Assembly (NCBI RefSeq): GCF_006715145.1
Contig: NZ_VFMR01000001.1
Coordinates: forward strand, 2,728,001 to 2,792,000
DNA: 64,000 nucleotides
Direction of reading: 5' to 3'
From: Microbacterium sp. SLBN-146
GTDB taxonomy: Bacteria; Actinomycetota; Actinomycetes; Actinomycetales; Microbacteriaceae
Positions 16,056 through 24,669 of this stretch are shown here, in pieces. Each line of letters begins with the position of its first letter. Positions within the stretch are counted from its first letter, which is position 1. The notes beneath the pieces are model-generated. The model saw only the letters and a program-made list of their open reading frames with translations. It was not told where the DNA came from and searched no databases. Position numbers and translations under genes: made by a program.

Positions 16056-17317
16056 GCTTCTTCTTCCCGAGGGACCGGAGCGAACGGGATCTCCGCGCTG
16101 AGACTCCAGCCGCCGTCCGCCCGCGGGCCGACATCCAGCGTGCCACCCACGTGTCCCACTCTTTCGTGGAGTCCCCGAAGACCGAATCCGGGTCGTGCGG
16201 CCGGAGACGCCATCGTCGTTCCGTCATTGTCGACGATGACTCGCAAGTCTGATTCGGCCACGAGCACACGGACGCCGATCTCCCGAGCGCGGGGAGCGTG
16301 GCGCATGGCATTCGTCACACCCTCTTGGACGATCCGGCCGACCGCGAACCGCGCGGAGCGCGGAACGCGGTCGAGATCACCGGCCAGCTGAAGAGTCACG
16401 GGATAGCCGGCGCGCTGGGCGGTGGCGACGATCTCTCCGGGATCGACGGGCTGAAGCGGTTCGAGCGGGGACAGCTCGTCGGAGGAGTCGCGAAGCACGC
16501 CGAGCATCGCTCGCATGTCGTGCAGCGCCGTCCGCGCGGTCTCGGCGGCGGCATGATTGGCCTGCCGGGCGTGGGCCGGGTCGGCGGCAGCGGAGGCCCC
16601 TTCCGAGAGGGCGACGATGACGGTCAGCGAGTGCGACACGATGTCGTGCATCTCCCTCGCGATCCTCGTCCTCTCCGCCGCTGCCGCGAGCTGTGCCTGC
16701 TGATCGCGCTCGATGGCGAGTTGCCGCGAGCGCTCGATGAGCGCCTCGAGATAGCGGCGTCGACCGCCGACGTTGATGCCGATGAGTGCACCGATGAGAA
16801 GGGGGATGACCGCGCCGACGACGACGCTCGAAAGATAGCCGACGGACTCGGCTCCCGTCACGGCGGACACCACGGCATGAGCGGTGACGAGAACAGTGCC
16901 GATGCCTGCAGCGACCCAGCACGCGCGCGTCGAACGGTAGACGGCAAGCGCGTAGACAGCGAACCCGAGCAGGAGGTGCCCGATGGGCGAGAGGCTTGCC
17001 GGCAGGAGCAGTGAGGGGAGCAGCACGACGACGAAAACGGCGCGGGGGTGGGTGCGGCGCAGCAGGAGTGCGGCGCAGGCGACGGCCATGAGCGCCGCGG
17101 CGAACCACACCTGGGTGATCGCCGGTTGGCTTGCGATGTCCGAGCGGAGGACGAGTGCCGGCGCGGAGACGATGAGTCCCGCCACGGCGACGATCGCGTC
17201 TGTCGTGCGGGGGTGCGCCGCCCAGAATCGGCGAAGGACGCCGGGCGGCCGGGGCAGCAGCAGGTCGTCGTCGGTCCGCGTGGCGGAACCGACGACGACC
17301 TGCTGCTGCGTGGCCAT
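16052..17317 (-). CDS. Sensor histidine kinase (HisKA_3 type)
   Basis: A 421-residue membrane kinase. After a short basic N-terminus it has about five or six hydrophobic segments between residues 30 and 175, with little extracytoplasmic loop, so it may sense a membrane signal rather than a soluble ligand. The phosphoacceptor His sits in REMHDIVSHSL near 223. The ATPase domain has GFGLRGLHERVGHVGGTLD. It is the NarL-partner kinase type, as in the LiaS/DesK groups. A TAAAGT hexamer (17325-17330, minus) seven bases before the ATG suggests a promoter of its own within the operon. Confidence 0.94.
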   Translation of the reverse strand: MATQQQVVVGSATRTDDDLLLPRPPGVLRRFWAAHPRTTDAIVAVAGLIVSAPALVLRSDIASQPAITQVWFAAALMAVACAALLLRRTHPRAVFVVVLLPSLLLPASLSPIGHLLLGFAVYALAVYRSTRACWVAAGIGTVLVTAHAVVSAVTGAESVGYLSSVVVGAVIPLLIGALIGINVGGRRRYLEALIERSRQLAIERDQQAQLAAAAERTRIAREMHDIVSHSLTVIVALSEGASAAADPAHARQANHAAAETARTALHDMRAMLGVLRDSSDELSPLEPLQPVDPGEIVATAQRAGYPVTLQLAGDLDRVPRSARFAVGRIVQEGVTNAMRHAPRAREIGVRVLVAESDLRVIVDNDGTTMASPAARPGFGLRGLHERVGHVGGTLDVGPRADGGWSLSAEIPFAPVPREEEA

Positions 17318-17324
17318 CCGGATG

Positions 17325-17330
17325 ACTTTA
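17325..17330 (-). promoter_or_regulatory. Internal leaderless -10 before the histidine kinase
   Basis: TAAAGT on the minus strand, seven bases before the kinase ATG at 17317. It lies in the 10-bp gap after the permease gene, so it would act as an internal promoter. Confidence 0.45.
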
Positions 17331-18185
17331 CGCGTCGCGTGCCTTGAGACCCACGGCGGATGCCGCGATACCCACGGCGCCCCAGAGCACGAGCGTCACG
17401 AAGGCGACCGTCGGCTCGAGGGCTCCGGCGTTGTCGGCGATCATGAGGGCCTGGCCCGCGTTCGTCGGCAGACAGTCCGCGATGTCGTGGATCCACTGCC
17501 ACTCGTCGGTCTGCGGGAAGAAGGCAGGAACGAGTGGGAGTACGAAGACGACGCCGACCCCGAGGGCGATGGCACCAGGACCGTTGCGCAGAAGGTACCC
17601 CGCCGACAAGCCGATGAGCGCGATAACGGCCATCATGAAGCTCCCCGCGAGGATCGGGAGGATCGTGGAGCCCGCATCGGAGAGGTCGAAGCGGATGTCC
17701 GACACCGCGAGGACCGGGGCGATCGCGAACGCCGTGGCGGTGAAGATGACGACGCTCGCGACGAAGACGAATCCGCCGACGACGACGCACTTCGCCAGCA
17801 AGGAACCGATTCGACCCGGTGCCGCCGTCAGAGTGGAACGGATCATTCCTGTCGAGTACTCGCCCGTGATCTGGATGCTTCCGAGGATCGCGGCGAGGAG
17901 CACCGTGAAGGATGTCGGCAGGAGCACCATGTTCACGGCCGTGCCCGCACCGACACCTGCGGGACCGCCGATGTCGTCGGGAATGCTCTGCAGCGACCAT
18001 GCGGCGAGGAGGGCGAACCCGACTGTCATGACGGCGACGATGGCGATGGACCACCACGGCGATCGCAGAGTAGTGAGCTTGATCCACTCGCTGCGCAGCA
18101 GGCGGAGGAAGGACACGCGGTGGCCGTCCGCGTATCGCGAGGCAGGAGCCGAGACGTCCGTCTCGGGGGCGGTGAGCGAGGTCAT
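17328..18185 (-). CDS. ABC-2 type transporter permease
   Basis: A 285-residue permease with about six transmembrane segments (near 45-63, 90-110, 125-150, 165-185, 195-213 and 255-280). It has the ABC-2 family pattern ITGEYSTGMIRSTLTAAPGR, typical of BcrB/NosY-like exporters, and begins with a ~35-residue cytoplasmic tail. With the ATPase encoded upstream it would form an exporter of hydrophobic compounds, antibiotics or lipids; the substrate is unknown. ATG at 18185 overlaps the ATPase stop (ATGA). Confidence 0.9.
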   Translation of the reverse strand: MTSLTAPETDVSAPASRYADGHRVSFLRLLRSEWIKLTTLRSPWWSIAIVAVMTVGFALLAAWSLQSIPDDIGGPAGVGAGTAVNMVLLPTSFTVLLAAILGSIQITGEYSTGMIRSTLTAAPGRIGSLLAKCVVVGGFVFVASVVIFTATAFAIAPVLAVSDIRFDLSDAGSTILPILAGSFMMAVIALIGLSAGYLLRNGPGAIALGVGVVFVLPLVPAFFPQTDEWQWIHDIADCLPTNAGQALMIADNAGALEPTVAFVTLVLWGAVGIAASAVGLKARDA

Positions 18186-19093
18186 GAGATCTCCTTCGAC
18201 TTGTACTCGACGGATTCCCCCGTGAGCGCGAGATAGGCGTCTTCGAGTGATCCTGTGGTCGACGCCAGCTCGTGGAGCGGTATGCCGTGAGCGGCAGCCG
18301 TGTCGCCGATGCGGTCCATGGGGATTCCGCTGATGGTCGCGGTGTCCGGCGCGCCTGTCGTGATCGTGGCCCCGTCGCGCGCCATGAGCTCCGCGAGTTC
18401 ACCGAGGCGTGGGCTCCGGACGCGCACCGTCGTCGTCGTCCAGTCGCGGACGACATCGGTCATGGGGGCGTCGGCGAGCACCCGGCCACGCCCGAGGACG
18501 ATGATGTGGTCGGCCGTCAGAGACATCTCGCTCATGAGATGGCTCGACAGAAGCACCGTCCGGCCCTGTCCGGCGTAGTACCGGACGAAGTCTCGCACCC
18601 AGCGCACACCCTCCGGGTCCAGACCGTTGACGGGTTCGTCTAGGATGAGGGTGCGCGGATCGCCGAGGAGTGCAGCCGCGATCCCGAGCCTCTGCCCCAT
18701 GCCGAGGGAGAAGCCTCCCGCCCGCTTACCGGCGACGGACTCGAGCCCTGTCAGAGCGATGACCTCGTCGACCCGCGACGACGGGAGACCGTGCGTCGCG
18801 GCGAGAGCGCGGAGGTGGTTGCGCGCGGTCCTTCCCGTGTGGACGGCCTTCGCGTCGAGCAGCACTCCCACCTCCGTGAGTGGTGAGCGCAACCGCGAGT
18901 AGTCCTTGCCGTCGACGGTCACCCGTCCTCCCGACGGGCGGTCGAGTCCCACGATCATCCGCATCGTGGTGGATTTGCCGGCGCCGTTGGGGCCGAGGAA
19001 CCCCGTGACCTTTCCGGGTTGCACGGTGAAGCTGACGTCGGACACGGCGTGCTTGGCACCGTAGTCCTTGCTGAGGTGTTCTGCGACGATCAT
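18182..19093 (-). CDS. ABC transporter ATP-binding protein (BcrA-like)
   Basis: A 303-residue ATPase: Walker A GPNGAGKST (34-42), Q-loop region, signature FSLGMGQRLGIAAALLGDP, which is the degenerate form usual for BcrA/DrrA-type exporters, and Walker B LILDEPVNGLDPEG. A C-terminal regulatory section of about 80 residues follows (VRSPRLGELAELMARDG). It is first in an operon of ATPase, permease, histidine kinase and response regulator, the arrangement seen in cell-envelope-stress or antimicrobial-peptide response modules. TAGCGT six bases before the ATG suggests a leaderless mRNA. Confidence 0.94.
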   Translation of the reverse strand: MIVAEHLSKDYGAKHAVSDVSFTVQPGKVTGFLGPNGAGKSTTMRMIVGLDRPSGGRVTVDGKDYSRLRSPLTEVGVLLDAKAVHTGRTARNHLRALAATHGLPSSRVDEVIALTGLESVAGKRAGGFSLGMGQRLGIAAALLGDPRTLILDEPVNGLDPEGVRWVRDFVRYYAGQGRTVLLSSHLMSEMSLTADHIIVLGRGRVLADAPMTDVVRDWTTTTVRVRSPRLGELAELMARDGATITTGAPDTATISGIPMDRIGDTAAAHGIPLHELASTTGSLEDAYLALTGESVEYKSKEIS

Positions 19094-19099
19094 GCTTCC

Positions 19100-19105
19100 A
19101 CGCTA
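19100..19105 (-). promoter_or_regulatory. Leaderless -10 of the ABC/two-component operon
   Basis: TAGCGT on the minus strand, six bases (GGAAGC) before the ATPase ATG at 19093. Confidence 0.55.
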
Positions 19106-19148
19106 GGCAGAGCGCGCAGGATCCGAATCCGGCTGGGGGATGATCCTG

Positions 19149-19188
19149 AACCGTCCGGCGTGGTACCACGGTGCCACGCCGGACGGTT
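19149..19188 (-). terminator. Strong hairpin after pepN
   Basis: Perfect 15-bp inverted repeat, AACCGTCCGGCGTGG (19149-19163) with its complement (19174-19188), loop 10 bases, just past the pepN stop. There is no long U tract, as is usual for GC-rich actinobacterial terminators. Confidence 0.75.
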
Positions 19189-19205
19189 GCCAGGCGGCGG
19201 CGGTG

Positions 19206-21752
19206 CTACTCGGTGTCGCGCTGCTGGACCGACAGCGCACGCTCGACACCGGCGAGGTTCTCCGCGACGAGCCGGCGGAGAGCCGCGGGGGCGTCGGTGT
19301 TCGCGGCGAGCCAGGACCGCGTCGCGTCGCGCAGACGCACGTTGGCAAGTGGCGCGGGGTACAGGCCGGAGATCAGGTACTCGGCGATCTTGTAGGACCG
19401 GGACTCCCAGATCGGCAGCAGCATGTCGAAATAGACGTCGACGAAGTCCTCGAGGAGGTCCCGTCCGGCGGGATGCGTGAAACCGAGGGTCGTGGAGCGC
19501 ACGATCGTGTTCGGCAGATCGTCGCGCTCGACGAGCGAGTCCCACGCGGCCCGCTTCGCCGCGAGCGTGGGAAGCGCCGCTTTCGCCTGTGCGGCGAACT
19601 CGCCGCCCTTTGCCGTGTTGTCGGCCTCGAGCGCTGCGGAGATGTCGCTCTGATCGACGAGACCGCCCGCCGCGAGCGACACGAGCAGCTGCCACGAGAG
19701 GTCGGTGTCGATCTCCAGACCTTCGAGAGTGATCTCTCTAGCACGCAACTGCCGGACTCGCTCCCACTGCGCGGGGGTCGATGCGGCTGACGCGAACGCC
19801 GTGGCGAACTGCAGCTGGTTGTCGCTGCCGTGAGCGGCCGACTCCGCAAGGCCCCACAGTGCGTCGGCGATGCGCGCACGCGTGCCCTCGCGCGTTTCCG
19901 GCGCGACATACGCGTTCGCGGCCAACTGGAGCTGCGCGAGCGTCGTGCGGACGGTCGTCGACTCGGTCTCCGCACCGATGTTGCCCAGAACGAGGTCGAC
20001 GTAGGCGGATGCCGCAGCCTCGGCGTCGCGGGTCTGGTCCCACGCGGCGCCCCACACGAGCGAACGGGCGAGCGGGTCGCTGATGCGTGCGAGGTGATCG
20101 ATCGCTGTGTCGAGCGAACGGGCGTCGAGACGGATCTTCGCGTAGGCGAGGTCGTCGTCGTTGAGCAGCACGAGGTCGGGACGCGTTAGGCCCTTGAGGT
20201 CCGGGACTTCCGTGAGATCGCCGTCGACGTCCAGTTCGATCCGGTGGGTGCGCACGAGCGCGTCGTCCTGGAGGTTGTAGAAGCCGACGGCCAAGCGATG
20301 CGGACGGATCGTGGGATAGTCCGCGGGGGCCGTCTGCACGATGGCGAAGCGGGTGATGGCGCCCGTGGCATCCGTTGTGATCTCCGGCGACAGCGTATTG
20401 ACGCCCGCCGTTTCGAGCCACTTCTTCGACCACGACGCGAGTTCGCGGCCGCTCGTCGCCTCGAGTTCGGTGAGGAGGTCGCCCAGCTCGGTGTTGGACC
20501 ATTCGTGCTTCTTGAAGTAGGCGGACACCCCTCCGAAGAAGGCGTCGATCCCCACCCACGCCGCCAGCTGCTTGAGGACGGACCCGCCCTTGGCGTAAGT
20601 GATGCCGTCGAAGTTGACCTGGACGTCGTCGAGGTCGTTGATCTGAGCGACGACCGGGTGCGTCGAGGGCAGCTGGTCCTGCCGATAAGCCCAGGTCTTC
20701 TCCATCGCGTTGAAGGTGGTCCACGCCTCGGTCCACTCCGTGGCCTCGGCGGTCGCGATCGTCGACGCCCATTCGGCGAAGGACTCATTGAGCCAGAGGT
20801 CGTTCCACCACTTCATCGTCACGAGGTCGCCGAACCACATGTGCGCGAGTTCGTGGAGGATCGTCACGACGCGACGTTCCTTCACGGCGTCTGTGACCTT
20901 CGAGCGGAAGACGTACGCCTCGGTGAAGGTCACCGCGCCCGCGTTCTCCATGGCTCCGGCGTTGAACTCCGGGACGAAGAGCTGGTCGTACTTCGCGAAC
21001 GGGTAGGGGTAGTCGAACTTCGCCTCGTAGTAGGCGAATCCCTCCCGGGTCTTGTCGAAGATGTAGTCGGCGTCGAGGTGCTGCCACAGGCTCTTGCGCC
21101 CGTAGACACCGAGCGGGATGACGCGCCCCGAGGCGCTCGTCAGCTCGGCGAAGGTCGCCTCGTACGGACCCGCGATGAGGGCGGTGATGTACGACGAGAT
21201 CGGCGGCGTCGGCTCGAACGTCCAGGTCGCCGTGCCATCTCCGTGGCGCTGAGGCTCGGGCGTGGGGGAGTTGGACACGACCTTCCACTCTTCCGGCGCC
21301 GTCACCGTGAACTGGAACGTCGCTTTGAGATCGGGCTGCTCGAAGACGGCGAACATGCGGCGTGAATCGGGCACCTCGAACTGCGAGTACAGATAGACCT
21401 CGTCGTCGACGGGATCGACGAAGCGGTGCAGACCCTCGCCCGTGTTGGTGTACAGGCAGTCGGCCTCGATGACGAGCTCGTTCTCGGCCGCGAGCCCCGT
21501 CAGCGCGATGCGCGAGTCGGAGAAGGACGTCGACGGATCGATCGAGCGACCGTTCAGCGTGATCTCGCGGACGTCGCGCGCGATGAGATCGATGAAGGTG
21601 TCGGCACCCTCCGTCGCAGCGAAGCGGATCACGGAGCGGGAACCGAAGATCTCGGCCCCTCTCGTCACGTCGATCGCCACCTCGTACGCGTGGGTCTGGA
21701 CGATCTCGCGGCGCTCCTGCGCCTCGATGCGGGTGAGGTTCTCTCCTGGCAC
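19206..21752 (-). CDS. pepN: Aminopeptidase N (M1 family)
   Basis: An 848-residue cytosolic zinc aminopeptidase that removes N-terminal residues from peptides downstream of Clp and other proteases. It has the GAMENAG substrate-recognition motif near 265 and the zinc motif HELAHMWFGD near 298, with the third zinc-ligand Glu in WLNESFAEW. The length matches actinobacterial PepN (about 850). The GTG at 21752 has GGGAG about nine bases upstream. It is divergent from hemH, with about 130 bp between the starts. Confidence 0.96.
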   Translation of the reverse strand: MPGENLTRIEAQERREIVQTHAYEVAIDVTRGAEIFGSRSVIRFAATEGADTFIDLIARDVREITLNGRSIDPSTSFSDSRIALTGLAAENELVIEADCLYTNTGEGLHRFVDPVDDEVYLYSQFEVPDSRRMFAVFEQPDLKATFQFTVTAPEEWKVVSNSPTPEPQRHGDGTATWTFEPTPPISSYITALIAGPYEATFAELTSASGRVIPLGVYGRKSLWQHLDADYIFDKTREGFAYYEAKFDYPYPFAKYDQLFVPEFNAGAMENAGAVTFTEAYVFRSKVTDAVKERRVVTILHELAHMWFGDLVTMKWWNDLWLNESFAEWASTIATAEATEWTEAWTTFNAMEKTWAYRQDQLPSTHPVVAQINDLDDVQVNFDGITYAKGGSVLKQLAAWVGIDAFFGGVSAYFKKHEWSNTELGDLLTELEATSGRELASWSKKWLETAGVNTLSPEITTDATGAITRFAIVQTAPADYPTIRPHRLAVGFYNLQDDALVRTHRIELDVDGDLTEVPDLKGLTRPDLVLLNDDDLAYAKIRLDARSLDTAIDHLARISDPLARSLVWGAAWDQTRDAEAAASAYVDLVLGNIGAETESTTVRTTLAQLQLAANAYVAPETREGTRARIADALWGLAESAAHGSDNQLQFATAFASAASTPAQWERVRQLRAREITLEGLEIDTDLSWQLLVSLAAGGLVDQSDISAALEADNTAKGGEFAAQAKAALPTLAAKRAAWDSLVERDDLPNTIVRSTTLGFTHPAGRDLLEDFVDVYFDMLLPIWESRSYKIAEYLISGLYPAPLANVRLRDATRSWLAANTDAPAALRRLVAENLAGVERALSVQQRDTE

Positions 21753-21884
21753 TGCACTGCTCCCGTGGGTGAGGGGTGGGATGCCGCCTCACGGCGCGGC
21801 TGGCGCCGACGGCAACCCGCTCAGCTTAGTCCGGGCCTTCGCGTCGTGGCCTGTCGAGTGTCGAAGCGGTGCGAGGATAGGCGG

Positions 21885-23072
21885 GTGAACTCGCATGCGC
21901 TTCCCATCGAAGTCCCGTTCGCTTCGGATGCCGCAGCATCCGGGCCTGCTCACGTCGAGGTCCCCGTCGCGTACGACGCCCTCCTCCTCGCCGGCTTCGG
22001 CGGTCCCGAGGGTCAGGACGACGTGATCCCGTTCCTCCGCAACGTCACGAGAGGCCGGGGGATCCCCGACGAGCGTCTCGAGGAGGTCGCACACCACTAC
22101 CGCCATTTCGGCGGTGTGAGCCCGATCAACGCTCAGAATCGTGCGTTGAAGGCTGCTCTCGAAGAGGAATTGGCGCGTCGCGGCATCGACCTGCCGGTCC
22201 ACTGGGGCAACCGCAACTGGGCGCCCTATCTCGAAGAGGCGGTGCAGGATGCCGCGGCCGCGGGCCACACGACACTGCTCGCCCTCGCGACGAGCGCCTA
22301 CTCGTCCTTCTCGAGCTGTCGGCAGTATCGCGAGGACTTCGCACGAGTGCTCACGGAAACGGGTCTGGGGGATCGGGTCACGATCGACAAGATCCGCCAG
22401 TTCTTCGATCACCCCGGCTTCGTTCAGCCGTTCATCGACGGCGTGCGCGACGCGGTCTCGACGTTCCTCGATGACGGCGTCGCGCCGGGAGCGATCCGAG
22501 TCCTGTTCTCGACGCACAGCATCCCGACGGCGGATGCCGAGCGCTCAGGTCCACGGGATCTCGATCTCGGGGAGGGCGGTGCATACGCGGCACAGCACCT
22601 CGCCGTCGCAGAGGTCGTCATGGCGGCTGTCGCCGCCGAGCGTCCCGCGGCGACCGGCATCGGCTGGGAGCTCGTCTACCAGTCGCGCTCGGGACCGCCC
22701 AGCCAGCCGTGGCTCGAGCCCGACGTCAACGACGTCATCGCCGAGCTGCCGGGAAGGGGCGTCTCCGCCGTCGCGATCGTCCCCCTCGGCTTCGTGAGCG
22801 ACCACATGGAGGTCCTCTGGGATCTCGACACGGAAGCCACCGAGGCTGCGGCGGAAGCGGGCATCCGGTCGATCCGCACGCCGACTCCCGGCATCGATCC
22901 CGCATTCGTGTCCGGCCTCGTCGATCTCGTCGAAGAGCGGCTGTCTGGCACCCCCGCTGCGGATCGCCCGCACCGCACAGACCTGGGCCCGTGGTTCGAC
23001 GTCTGTCGTCCCGCGTGCTGCGAGAACGTCCGTGCGGGGTTCAAACCCGCCGCATCCGGAATCGCCCCCTGA
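21885..23072 (+). CDS. hemH: Coproporphyrin III ferrochelatase
   Basis: About 395 residues. It inserts Fe2+ into coproporphyrin III (the actinobacterial route, enzyme also called CpfC). Key motifs: LLAGFGGPEG, the GVSPIN substrate loop, LFSTHSIP with the conserved His, and the Glu in FVSDHMEVLWDLD. Four cysteines, one in SSCRQYRED and three in the C-terminal CRPACCENV segment, match the positions that carry the [2Fe-2S] cluster in actinobacterial ferrochelatases. Start GTG 21885 is chosen because upstream sequence is out-of-frame shadow of the pepN start region; an AGGATAGGCGG context precedes it. No other haem biosynthesis genes are in this window. Confidence 0.95.
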   Translation: MNSHALPIEVPFASDAAASGPAHVEVPVAYDALLLAGFGGPEGQDDVIPFLRNVTRGRGIPDERLEEVAHHYRHFGGVSPINAQNRALKAALEEELARRGIDLPVHWGNRNWAPYLEEAVQDAAAAGHTTLLALATSAYSSFSSCRQYREDFARVLTETGLGDRVTIDKIRQFFDHPGFVQPFIDGVRDAVSTFLDDGVAPGAIRVLFSTHSIPTADAERSGPRDLDLGEGGAYAAQHLAVAEVVMAAVAAERPAATGIGWELVYQSRSGPPSQPWLEPDVNDVIAELPGRGVSAVAIVPLGFVSDHMEVLWDLDTEATEAAAEAGIRSIRTPTPGIDPAFVSGLVDLVEERLSGTPAADRPHRTDLGPWFDVCRPACCENVRAGFKPAASGIAP

Positions 23073-23080
23073 GCCGTCCC

Positions 23081-23086
23081 TAGGAT
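23081..23086 (+). promoter_or_regulatory. Leaderless -10 of rpiB
   Basis: TAGGAT followed by seven bases (TGAAAAC) and the ATG at 23094. It lies in the 21-bp gap after hemH. Confidence 0.5.
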
Positions 23087-23093
23087 TGAAAAC

Positions 23094-23636
23094 ATGCGCA
23101 TCCACATCGCGACCGACCATGCCGGTCTGGAGTTCTCCACGCAGCTGCAGCATCATCTCGCTGAGCAGGGCCACGAGGTCGTGGACCACGGTCCCCTCGA
23201 TTACGAGCCGCTCGACGACTACCCTGCCTTCTGCATCCGTGCCGCACAGGCGGTCGTGCGCGACCAAGCGGCCGGGATCGAAGCTCTCGGCATCGTGTTC
23301 GGCGGGTCGGGCAACGGCGAACAGATCGCCGCGAACAAAGTGCGCGGCATCCGGGCGGCTCTCGTGTGGAGCATCGCAACCGCGGAGCTCGCCCGCGAGC
23401 ACAACGACGCCAACGTCATCGCGATAGGAGCGCGTCAGCACACGTTCGAGCAGGTGACGTCGTTCATCGACCGCTTCGTCGAGACGCCCTTCTCGAACGA
23501 GGAACGACACGTGCGACGTATCGGCCAGATCGCCGCCTTCGAGATCGACGGCTCCCTCGAGCCCGATCCGCGCGCCGCGACGGGCGCTCCGGCGGGTGGA
23601 GAGTCGGCCGACGAGATCGACCCAGAGGCGGGCTGA
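23094..23636 (+). CDS. rpiB: Ribose-5-phosphate isomerase B
   Basis: A 180-residue RpiB/LacAB sugar isomerase that interconverts ribose-5-phosphate and ribulose-5-phosphate. Conserved motifs: IATDHAGLEF with the phosphate-contacting Asp-His, DDYPAFCIRAAQAV with the catalytic Cys region, and GIVFGGSGNGEQIAANKVRGIRAAL. The core ends near 155. A low-complexity tail rich in Ala, Gly and Glu follows, and its function is unknown. The stop TGA shares bases with the ATG of the Nei/Fpg gene (TGATG). Confidence 0.95.
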   Translation: MRIHIATDHAGLEFSTQLQHHLAEQGHEVVDHGPLDYEPLDDYPAFCIRAAQAVVRDQAAGIEALGIVFGGSGNGEQIAANKVRGIRAALVWSIATAELAREHNDANVIAIGARQHTFEQVTSFIDRFVETPFSNEERHVRRIGQIAAFEIDGSLEPDPRAATGAPAGGESADEIDPEAG

Positions 23637-24637
23637 TGCCCGAAGGGCATTCGGTCCATCGCATCGCCCGACAGTTCGACCGCAACATCGTCGGAAAGAG
23701 CGTGCGGGCCTCCAGCCCGCAGGGGCGGTTCGCCGAGGGCGCTGCCGTCATCGACGGGCGGAGGGCCACCGCTGTCCGCGCGGTCGGCAAGCAGATGTTC
23801 CTCGAGTTCGACGACGACCTATGGCTGCGGGTGCACCTCGGCATGTACGGCGCGTGGGACTTCGCGGGTGAGATCGAGACAGACCCGACCATCGCCTCCG
23901 CCAACGGGCGCATGGGACAGACCAATCAGCGCGGCACCGTCAGTGACGACGAGCCGATTCTCGACTCCGCGGGTGAGAACTCTCTGACGTCGATCGGGGC
24001 CCCTCGGCGCACGCGCGTTCGTGTGCGCATGTCTGAGCAGACGACGGGCCTCCCGGGCGATGATCGGGAATGGCCGCCCCCGATCGTCGGGCAGGTGCGT
24101 CTGCGGCTTCTCACCGACGTCACCTGCGCGGATCTGCGCGGCCCGACGGCGTGCGAGCTGCAGAACTCCGACGAGGTCGCCGCGACGATCGCGAAGCTCG
24201 GACCGGATCCCCTCGTCGACGACGTCGCGGAGGGCGAGAAGCGCTTCATCGAGGTCGTGGGCCGCAAGCCGACGGCGATCGGGCTGCTCCTCATGGACCA
24301 GTCGGTCGTGAGCGGTATCGGCAATGTCTATCGCGCCGAGCTGCTGTTCCGAGCGCGCCAGAATCCGCACACGCCGGGACGAGATGTCCGTGAAGAAGTC
24401 GTGCGGGATCTGTGGCGCGATTGGGTGCGGCTCCTGTCGATCGGCGTCGAGACGGGCCAGATGATGACGATGGACGATCTGACGCCCGAGCAGTGGCGGG
24501 CGGCGATGGCCCACCGCGACGACCGGCATTGGGTCTACCACCGTGCGGGTCTGCCCTGCCGCGTGTGCGGCACGGCGATCGTCGTCGAAGAGGCAGCCGG
24601 GCGCAAGCTCTACTGGTGCCCGAAGTGCCAAGCATGA
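23636..24637 (+). CDS. Fpg/Nei-family DNA glycosylase (endonuclease VIII-like)
   Basis: A 333-residue bifunctional glycosylase/AP lyase for oxidised bases. The start MPEGHSVHR supplies the catalytic Pro2 and Glu3. The helix-two-turn-helix GIGNVYRAELLFRARQNPHTPGR binds DNA, and the C-terminal zinc finger is CRVCG...WCPKC (two CxxC pairs). It is longer than the usual 260-290 residues; the extra ~45 residues sit after residue 100 (PILDSAGENS... to ...DDREWPPPI) and resemble a loop insertion. It is closest in type to the actinobacterial Nei2 group. It overlaps rpiB at TGATG, so expression is coupled. Confidence 0.93.
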   Translation: MPEGHSVHRIARQFDRNIVGKSVRASSPQGRFAEGAAVIDGRRATAVRAVGKQMFLEFDDDLWLRVHLGMYGAWDFAGEIETDPTIASANGRMGQTNQRGTVSDDEPILDSAGENSLTSIGAPRRTRVRVRMSEQTTGLPGDDREWPPPIVGQVRLRLLTDVTCADLRGPTACELQNSDEVAATIAKLGPDPLVDDVAEGEKRFIEVVGRKPTAIGLLLMDQSVVSGIGNVYRAELLFRARQNPHTPGRDVREEVVRDLWRDWVRLLSIGVETGQMMTMDDLTPEQWRAAMAHRDDRHWVYHRAGLPCRVCGTAIVVEEAAGRKLYWCPKCQA

Positions 24638-24669
24638 GGTGTCAAGCATGAGTCGCGGAGGCTGATCGA

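Noticed and set aside
21426..21884. Longer hemH start at 21426
   Set aside because: The extension is the antisense side of the pepN start region and has no ferrochelatase sequence; GTG 21885 fits the family.
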